Positions 10,301 to 20,810 of a stretch of DNA of 26,004 bases are shown piece by piece. The number at the start of each line of letters is the position of its first letter. Positions within the stretch are counted from its first letter, which is position 1. The stretch is from Beroe ovata (lineage: Eukaryota; Ctenophora; Nuda; Beroida; Beroidae), in assembly GCA_946803715.1 (NCBI GenBank), contig CAMPET010000026.1, positions 288,724 through 314,727 of the forward strand, given 5' to 3'. A program made the position numbers and the translations under genes. The notes beneath the pieces are model-generated. The model was given only the letters and a program-made list of their open reading frames with translations, was not told where the DNA came from and did not search any database.

Positions 10301-13300
10301 GCCAGTGTGCTGATATGGTTCCCCTCCTCTTCACAACCTGTCAGAATTCCCATACAGAAGGTGAGATATTATAGTAACGCGGAGTGTGGGGTATGTCACA
10401 AATCTGTGATCTGTTGCTTCTCATTGTAGCACTGTTTTCCTTTCTACTTATTCCTCGATCAACTGATCAAGTTTCCGCTGTGTGCTAACTACGAAGTTTT
10501 CTTCAGCATCCAATATATCGATACTTAGTAGCAGCAGCATGAATTTATTGATGCCATGCAATGTTCCTCACTAAAACATTTCCTTGTGTTTAGGTGCTAG
10601 ACCACGCGCTCCACATCCTCAAATCACCGAACAAGGACATATTCTACATGCAGCACAGTTTGCACGTGTGTCAGAGTTACATCATATCCATGATATCGCT
10701 TAGTGATACCACTCTGCAGATACAAAAACTACTCGCTACAATTAGTAGGAAACAGGTAAGTGTGTGCCAATGATTCTGTAGACAAGCGACGGATTAAAAT
10801 GATGAGGGTTACAACTAGGTATAACAATTAGCATGATTAGGTAATTAGGTTATTAGGTAGACGAGTTAATGAATGCCCCTGTCTCCGGTAAAATTGAGTA
10901 ATAAGTGGGTTGAAATGAGAGAGTTTTAATAATATGTGGAATGATAGATAGGAATACCATGTATAGTTGAATGTTATCATCGTTCCAGGCACAGACACCA
11001 CTGTCACAAGTGTCGTCAAAGAACAGCTTTGTCTGCCCGGACGAACCAACTCGGGTAGCTTTCAAAACTGCACTTATGGGGTAAGATAACACGTCTTTAT
11101 TAGGAATATTTTAGTGAGGTGTTCTATCACCGCTATTGTCTCATTTTGAGCATTCTTGCAGTGATCTATAACCCTTGCTACCTTGCACCCTAGCACCCTC
11201 GCAATCACCCCCCAGGTTGTTTGTTGCTACAGCAACCAAGCAACTCAGACCAGATACAGACAGGTTCATGATGAGTGTTGTACGTCACTTTTCCTTACTC
11301 ACTGTGGTGCAGCAGTCAGGGGTGTTCCCTGCTAAGAAGAAGGTAAGAGTTAACTGTACTAGAATTTAACGTCATATCCTTGACATTATTGACCAATTTA
11401 CTAATTACCTAAGAATCGATGATGATTAATTATCATAAACGAGCTGCACCCTATGGATCAAAGTAATACTTGTGAATCGAGGTATTTGTAGGTCCGGGCC
11501 GTGTTTTCACCGCCCTATTTCACCGCCCTATTTCACCGCCCTATTTCACCGCCCTATTTCACCGCCCTATTTCACTGCCCTATTTCACCGCCCTATTCTC
11601 AGAACACCAACTCACTCGATGTACACGTGTTGGTCGATGTGATTGCCGAGTGTATGGGGTCGGAACAGAGTGAACTAGCTAACATAGGGGAGAGCGCTAT
11701 ACGACTTGTAACTGAGACATGCAAATACATACTAGGTATGGAGACGTTGCTCTACTATATTTCTTTTCGGTATATCGTTTTCCTCTTGACACCGCTTTCC
11801 TGTTGACACCGCTTTTCTCTTGACACCACTTTTTTATTGACACCACTTTTCTCTTGACACTAATTTTCTCTTGACACCGCTTTTCTCTTGACACCACTTT
11901 CCACTTGACACCACTTTCTCNTACAACGAATTCCTGCCCCTGCTCCCCAATCTATTGCAAAGTTTGAACAGGCACCAGAGCGGCCTGCACAAGCAACACA
12001 TGAAGGATATCTTCATAGAGCTGTGTCTAACGGTAAAATATTATACTACCTGATTATTGATTATGTCTGTTCTTCACGCGAGAAATAGATATGAATTCAT
12101 GAGTTTGTAATGAAGTGTTTTCAGAGAGAGGCCCTAATTATCCATGAAAAAGCACTTAATCAAATCGTGATATCTTTTTTCATATCCAGGTTCCAGTTAG
12201 GTTGAGTAATCTACTGCCTTATCTCCCCGCACTAATGGATCCCCTTGTATCAGCTCTGAATGGTAATTCCACATCATCTGTCATAGAACACGTGTAACCC
12301 TTCACTCCCCACCGTTCCCATCTTCTGACATGGCTATTATGACATGCAGGTTCTGACCAGTTGGTAGCTCAAGGGCTCCGAACACTAGAATTGTGTATCA
12401 ACAACTTGCAGCCAAACTTCTTCTACGATAAGATTGAGGTATAAATGAGTTCTCAAATACCCCTCAATTGATACTCCCAAAACAACATTGTTTGACACAT
12501 ACCCACCATCTTGTTTACCTGATCACTGAACGTTATACTTCATATAACTTGTTGTTTTCTCCCAGCCTGTGAGAGCTGAATTGATACAATCACTGTGGCA
12601 AACCCTACAAAACCCCAGTGAAAATGATAACAACGCCAAAACTGCGTTCCGTGTGCTAGGTATGGTTTTTCAATCTTACCTTGACTCCTTAACCTCATGC
12701 TCGACACTTCTTACATTAATAAACGTGTGGCATCAGAATTAAATTGGAGTGTTGTGTCTAAGAGAAAACTTGGTACAAAATGATCGCACTCTCTTGACAC
12801 CCTATCCACTATGACCCATTCCTTCCCCCCTGACACCATTCCTTCCCTCTTGACACCATTCGCCCGTGACGCTAGGTAAATGTGGGGCGCGGAACAGGAA
12901 GACTCTCCAGGACCCACCAAAGTTGGATTTTGTGAACCCCGACTCTACCCCTGCCAGTGTGCTGATATGGTTCCCCTCCTCTTCACAGCCTGTCAGAATT
13001 CCCATACAGAAGGTGAGATATTATACTAACGCTATGCGGGGTGTGGGGTATGTCACAAATCTGTTGCTTCTCATTGTAGCACTGTTTTGGCGAGATTTAT
13101 ACTTATTCCTTTGCTTCAGCATTGAATATATCTATAGTTTCTATAATAGCACCAGCATCAATTTATTGATGCCATGCAATGTTCCTCACTAAAACATTTC
13201 CTTGTGTTTAGGTGCTAGACCACGCGCTCCACATCCTCAAATCACCGAACAAGGACATATTCTACATGCAGCACAGTTTGCACGTGTGTCAGAGTTACAT

Positions 13301-16300
13301 CATATCCATGATATCGCTTAGTGATACCACTCTACAGATACAAAAACTGCTCGCTACAATTAGTAGGAAACAGGTACGTGTGTGCCAGTGATTAAGACGG
13401 ATTAAGATAATTAGGGTTGCAACTAGGGTTACAACAAGGGTTACAACAAGGGTTTTTTTTTTTAGGTATGATAATTAGGTAAACAAGTTAATGAATGCCA
13501 CTGTCTCCAGTAAAATTGAGATTTGAGTAATAAGTGGGCTGAAATGAGAGAGTTTTAATAATATGTGGAATGATAGATAGGATTACCATGTTGAATGGTA
13601 TCATTGTTCCAGGCACAGACACCACTGTCACAAGTGTCGTCGAAGAACAGTTTTGTCTGCCCGGACGAACCCACTCGGGTAGCTTTCAAAACCGCACTCA
13701 TGGGGTAAGATAACACGTCTTGATTATGAATATTAGAGTGAGTTGTTCTATCACCGCTCGTCAACATTGTCTTATTTTGAACAACCTTGCGGTGATCTAT
13801 AACCCTTGCACCCTAGCAACCAAGCACCCCCCCTCAGGTTGTTTGTTGCTACAGCAACCAAGCAACTCAGACCGGATACTGACAGGTTCATGATGAGTGT
13901 TGTACGACACTTTTCCTTACTCACTGTTGTGCAGCAGTCAGGGGTGTTCCCTGCTAAGAAGAAGGTAGGAGTTGACTTTACTAGAATTCGGCGTCATATT
14001 CTTGACATTATTGACCAAATTACTAATTACTAAGAATCGATGATGATTAATTATCATACACGAGCTGCACCCTATGAATCAAAGTAAAGTTTACAAATCG
14101 AGGTATTTGTAGGTCCGTGTTTTCACCGCCCTATTTCACCGCCCTATTTCACCGCCCTATTTCACCGCCCTATTTCACCGCCCTATTCTCAGAACACTAA
14201 CTCACTCGACGTACATGTGTTGGTCGATGTGATTGCCGAGTGCATGGGGTCGGAACAGAGTGAACTAGCTAACATAGGGGAGAGTGCTATACGACTTGTA
14301 ACTGAGACATGCAAATACATTCTCGGTATGGAGACATTGCTCTACTACATTTCTTTTCGGTATACCGTTTTCCTCTTGATACCAATTTTCATCTTGACAC
14401 CACTTTGTCTCTTGACACCAATTTTCTATTGACACTGCTTTCCTGTTGACAGCAATTTTCTCCTGACACCACTTTTTTCTTGACGCCACTTTCTTTCTTG
14501 ACACCACTTTTCTCTTGGCACCACTTTTCACTTAACATCATTTTGCCTCTCTATACCAAATTACTTTATCACTCTGATCCTAGGTTCAGCTGAGCGAGCA
14601 TTCCAAATCCCATTTTTTGACGTGTTGGTTGACAAGCTATGTGGACTGTGCTACGAACGAGCGTGGTACTGTAAGGCTGGTGGTGTCACGGCCATAGAGT
14701 GGCTTATCAACAACGCTCCCTTGATGTGGGCCATCAGGAACCAACAACTGTTCATCAATGCTACCATCTACATTATGATCGGTAAAGATTCACAGTCACT
14801 ATTATACGTCTTGTTGTGTCAAATATAGAAAATGGAGGGAAGTCAGTGTTTGACGCGTTATTTGACCCGCTATTTGACGCGTTATTTGACTCGTGATATC
14901 TCACAGATTTGCACGAGGAAGTGTCATATGGAACAATGGGCCGGGCTGAGGCCCTATACGAAAAGATAATCAGACACTGTAATACCCCCAATCCGGTACC
15001 CGCCGTGAGCACTGCCCAGGAAAAAGTAAGCGCGCTAATTTCTCCCCCTATATTTACCCGATCATATTCCTATCAGTGAATCGTCAACTGCTCCCATATT
15101 ATACTGAGCAGTCTATCAGAGGGAGCTGTCATCCTAACTTCACCAGATCACAATCACCAATCCGCAGGTATTTCCTGGCGTGGTACATCACTGTGTAAAG
15201 GAAATGATGTCAACCTATCCTGTTGTCAGAAAGGAGGCGAGACGCGCACTTGAAATAATGTCCGAAGTAACCGGTAAAACAGTTAAAGACATGCTGGAAC
15301 ATCTACCCAACGATCTGATAACCGAAACGGTAAGAAGTTGTGGTGAATTCCAAGCGCAACCCCAACTCAATACTCAATAGTGCACCAGGAGTGCAAGTGG
15401 CAAATTTATATGCGCGCGCGAGATCCAAACGACATTTTACTGATCAGACATTATTTCACGCACCGCGCGTTCTTATTTTCGCGGGTTCTCATTATTCATT
15501 GTTCGCAGATTTTTGCGGAAAATTTGAACTTCATTGATTGGAAATAGAAATTGAACTTATGATTTCTCTATCGTGTCAGGTTCTGCCAAAGAAGCAGCCG
15601 CTCTTCCATCTACCGGAGACTAAACAACTGGCATGCATGGAATCAGTTGTATTTTGTACCTCACTTGAGCCAAGACTTTTCACACTGGACGTATCGGTAC
15701 GCCTGATCACAATGATTTGAGACCAATTATGTAGCGAATAAGCAATAAGCATAAATTTGAGTCGCAATATGTAGCGAACAAGCATTGAAAGGTGATTCAA
15801 AATCTAGTGAATGCCATTTCATTTCAGTCAAGTCCCGAAGGGCAGAAACGACTAATGGAAGACGTTTTACAAATCTGCAGTATCCCGTCGACGGACCTAC
15901 TTAGCAAGTACAACTGTTATAAGAAATCTACAAACTTCATTCTTCTCAAGAAAACTGCTCTAAAATTCCTGGCCAGCTGCCATTATCTGACCCAGCTGGA
16001 GCCTGAAATATTCAAGGTGGGAAGAAGTCCAGTCGTGCTAACCTATAAGTCATCTTTCCTCTTACTGACTTAACCTTTTCCGGTTAATTAAAAGATAATC
16101 ATGGATATCTATCGTGATTATCTCACCAGGTGATGTACAGTTTATTGAATGGACATGATAAGGAGCTTCAGTTGAGTGCAAAGGATGCTATCCACACATA
16201 TCAAGTTAACAAAGGAGATCAAATTGTGGTGAGTGAGAGATATACGGTCTACAAAATCGTCCTCAGATTCGAAATAACGGTTTATGTTATGTTCAATAGT

Positions 16301-18365
16301 CTTATTGAAGCTGTGTCTCGTGATTTGTACAATACTTTAGCCGGACATAGTTCACACGGAGATCAAGCCCCAACTCAATGAGCTCAATGACTGGAAACAT
16401 ATGCCCCGGCATCTGTTAGAGGTTTGTACTTTGTAGTTTTGTAACTCTAAGTTAATATTGTTACTCTTAGTTATTGATGATTTATAGTCATTTAGAAAAA
16501 CACAAGCTTATTAGGAATTAACTAAGTTTCATAACAAAAATTCAACTCCGCCCTAAGGTGTTCACCCATCTCATGGAGTTGATCCCGACACTTTTCAATG
16601 ATAAGCTGTGCGATCAACTTCTCAAATTCCTAAAGAAGTGGATGGAAACGTACATATTCTCAACCAACAGTCATTACAATTCCGTGAGTGATGAATACCG
16701 TCGAACTTATATATCAGGATGCATACATTCGTCGAATAGATTGAAAGACCAAGAATAGTCAAAACTTCAATTCATTTCTTAAGGATGATCTTCGTGATCC
16801 TTCTTTCACGATCTCTCTATAAAAAACCATTCACACCAACCCTCTCCATTCAGCGGTCACCCAACTGTTTTTCCGATGAGATTCTTCTGTGCAAGGCTGC
16901 AGTCAACACATTCCACCTCGTCCCTCCCTCCTCTAAAAACTTCTTCAGTACACTCATATCATACGTTGTGAAGGCAGAGAAATTCCTCAATGTGGAAGTA
17001 GGGAGTCCATTCCAGGTTTGAATAGCCAAATCAAGATGACGTCATAATTTATGTCATTCATGAGGAAGCAGATTCAGATAGGTGAAAATCCGATTTGAAC
17101 ATCACTTCACTACATTATAATTCTCATACATATCTACAGGAGGGGCTCTTCAAGTTCGCCCTCAAACACCCAAGTGACGTCACGGATTTGTTCCTGAAGG
17201 AACTACACGAACCGACAATGAACCGCATGTTCTACAATTTCCTCAAACACAAGGATGGAGGTGGGCAGCGGTTTTAAATCGTAGTCCAGAAATTCCTTGG
17301 GGAATTGCTACCCAAACTATGACATTTCAAGATATCATATATAATTGTAAAATCACCTCTCCTCCTCATCCTAGGTCCATTGAGAACGTATTTGTGTAGT
17401 ATATCAGTGAATCTGCTGAGTGCTATCAGTCAGCCTCACGAGGGCGATTTCAGTATCATTAATGATGTTAACAAGCGACATCACGAGATACTTTTCCAGG
17501 TTTGGAATTACGCCAAATTATAGTATTTTCATAGTCGTGCATGTTCCAACTTGGGCTCATGACGTGTTTTCAATAAATCGTGCCGCGCGCGCACGTGTCT
17601 CCCTCTACCAATGATGATTACAACTTAGTATTACCCCAGGGAATCCTGATCATCCAACTGTTGGCTAAACATGACGAGAGTTTCCTGACCACAAACAGGG
17701 ACATAGTCCTCCATCTCAGGGCAGTGTGGAATCAGCCACAGTTTCAGGAACGTTTCAGGAATCCTGACAAAGCTCAGGTTCCCACGCACCAGTGGGGCCA
17801 GCCCAAGGTAAGCTTATTCGGTAGCCTAAAGTAGACACCAATTTGACCTCGAAATACTGTTCGACACGGCATCTCTTCTTTCATAGTAACCGAAAGCCTG
17901 AAGTACACAAAATGTTGCGTTTTTGAACCGTTTTGAATATCAACAAAATTTATATCTACAGCTCCTGGCAAAGTGTCTCCTGAGATACTTGAAGTGTAAC
18001 CCCAACGATTTCGAGCTTCTCTTCCAGCTACTCCATATTTACGACGCGATATACGTTCCCAATATCAAGTTCCTGCAGGATTATATCCAGCACAGCGTGA
18101 TTGAGGGGTAGGAATGAATTAAAAGAATGAACGTGCCTATGATAATAAATGGGCTTTTCTCCATATCTTATAGATTGCTATAGTCCCATACATGATATAG
18201 AGTGAGGATTCAGCGCCAGCACTGAATACGTCTATGACGTCACACACACACATGCAGGTTTACTATCGAACAGAGACGAGACTGTTTCTTCAAGTTTGTA
18301 GAAGTTTTCCAGTCTGCACAGGGTCGCCCAATGCGGTGGGGACAGGAAATAAAGGGTAAGTTCCC

Positions 18366-18396
<31 letters not shown>

Positions 18397-20648
18397 NGCA
18401 AAAAGGGCCCTTCGGGCCCTTTTTGCTCGCACGGTCAACGTTCCCTTCAGATGCCGCGGGGGGCTTGCCAGCCCCCTGATACATAATTGATATTGAGAGA
18501 GCATTCAGCTCCAGCACCGAATACGTCTATGACGTCACACACACATGCAGGTTTACTATCGAACAGAGACGAGACTGTTTCTTCAAGTTTGTGGAAGTTT
18601 TCCAGTCTGCACAGGGTCGCCCAATGCGGTGGGGACAGGAAATAAAGGGTATGTTCCCGAGGGGGGGGGTGGGGGTAGGTGCCCCACTCTCTCCCCCAAA
18701 CAAAGGATTATATTCTCTCTCCATGCAGACCAGGGGTGTCTGCCCAGGTGAAAGAAGTTTAATAAATCAAACTTTTCGCGTGGTAATATTTTCTAACAAA
18801 GAACCGTGCGCGACAATATATGAATTCGATTTCACTCATGATACCTTCTAACGTAATGCACTATGGCTTTACTGCTGAATAATTCTTGAATGTGTTTAGT
18901 GAAGCACAGGTTGCGCAAATGAACAAAGATTTGGCCATCTTTTTGTTGATTCATGAATATTTGAAGCGAACGGGGCAGAGGATATGGGATAACAGATGCA
19001 TAAAGTAGATGGGATGACAGAGAATTTGATCAACAAAATATTATAGTTCTATCTTAAAGCGTAAACTCTACAGTGTAATGAAAACCTCTCACTCCTATAA
19101 AACTTGTTAACTGTTACTAAGCCCCTTTCCTCCTCAGGCAAGATCCTGCAGTACATTATCGTACCCATGTTTCAATACTCGTTTGAGAAGGGCGACACAG
19201 AGAAGCTGATAGAGGGTACTGAGGACTCCCCTAGCCCCGCTAAGAATATCATCAATGTCTTTATGGAGCCTGAAAACAAGGTGGAACTATATCTTGAACC
19301 GTATTTCTGATCTATCTCTTCATTGTCGAATAGCACAATTACCATATCTTGACCAGTTTTTTCATGTTACTTCAGTGCAATTCATCCAGAATATCAAGCA
19401 ATCGCCAAATTGCCGATATAGTCACAGTCAGCACCACATTATCACGTGTAATATTACCACTTCCCCCCATTCTCCTCCTTCACCGATAATAAAACAATGA
19501 TCCCCCCTCCTCCTCCTCTCAGATAATCCTGGAGTCAGAGAGGGATGTTCTGGACGTCGTGAGGATCCACCTGTTGAAACTGTCAGCAGAGTTTGTGAAA
19601 CACGCTGCAGAGTACATCCACCCTACCAACAGCAACCGCCGACAGGGTTTGTGTCGTGATATACAATCATAGGGGGTTTCACTCAATACAATCTACATCA
19701 TACGTCAATCAGTTCCTCGCTCTGCTTTCCTCTAATCCTCTACTCCCTCTCCTCACTAACACCCTCACCCCTCCCATACTCCTTCTCTAACCCATCTCCC
19801 TTCTCTTAACCCCCTCCTCTCCCTCCCTAAACCCCCTCTATCCCCCGTCTCTCCCTAAACCTCCTCTCCTCCTTAAACCCCCCTCTAACCCCTCTCTAAA
19901 ACCCCTCTAAGTTTAAACCCCCTCTCCTCCCTAAACCCCCCTCTAACCCCCTCTCCCAGAAGGTGATAAGCTCCGGAAGTTGATGAAGTACGCATGGCCG
20001 AGCATGTTCCCCAAGTCTAGTCAAGATCCCACCACCAAGTATTACGGTCACCTGGTCCTATCCCTCATCATCAGCAAGTTCCCTATCCACAAGAAGATCG
20101 TCATACAGGTTGATATATGCGGTTATCGGAATAAATTAGGAGTTAACCGATAACCCTTGGTTACCTACCTACCGAGAGTTAACTAAGGGTTAGCCCCAAT
20201 CGTTGATTATGCAGCAAAAACTGAAGCCATTTACTGCAATAATCATTACCCCCATAGGTGTTCCACAGCTTACTGAAAGCGCACAACCTTGAATGTCGAA
20301 ATGTTGTCTTCCAAGCACTCGAGATTATCACCCCAGCCATGCCAGGTAATAACTGATTATTTCTCGGTATCATGCCGTCACTGGATTTGATTTGGACCGT
20401 AAATAGTTAGATTATTAGTAACGCAGTCAAACACATTTGATCTTATTGGTCGATACCTTCAGCTCAGCGTGGAAAAACTCAAATTAAGTAAAAAAAAACT
20501 CAGTCGCTACCTCTATCAGATACCTTTCTTTTCTACTCCATGATTATAAATTGTCTTGTCATCTTTATGACAGTCATCAGACGGCAGACCTATTTACGTC
20601 ATTGTTGCTGATGCGTCCGTCACTGGCGATGGTTGTTGATGTTGTTGA

Positions 20649-20688
<40 letters not shown>

Positions 20689-20743
20689 GCTGTTCTTGTT
20701 GCTACTGTTTTTGTTATAGTTGTTGTTGTTGTTGTTGTTGTAT

Positions 20744-20810
<67 letters not shown>

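Noticed and set aside
10837-11092. Minus-strand open frames over exon 24 and intron 23
   Set aside because: They overlap a well-supported TRRAP exon on the other strand and have no protein-like features; equivalent frames recur in the second copy only because the DNA is duplicated.
9127-14530. TTGACA words as bacterial -35 promoter elements
   Set aside because: The DNA is clearly from an intron-bearing animal gene, the words are in tandem repeats, and no matching -10 elements at proper spacing were seen.
18398-18426. Factor-independent transcription terminator
   Set aside because: Shape fits (GC stem with T run), but it lies in a eukaryotic intron next to an assembly gap, with no bacterial gene nearby.
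18232-18517. Minus-strand proline-rich open frames over the poly-G run
   Set aside because: Poly-Pro comes from the G homopolymer and the frames cross an N; they overlap TRRAP exon 40.
18258-18648. Mutually exclusive alternative exons 40a/40b
   Set aside because: Both encode the same peptide and flank an N at a homopolymer, so alternative alleles fit better.
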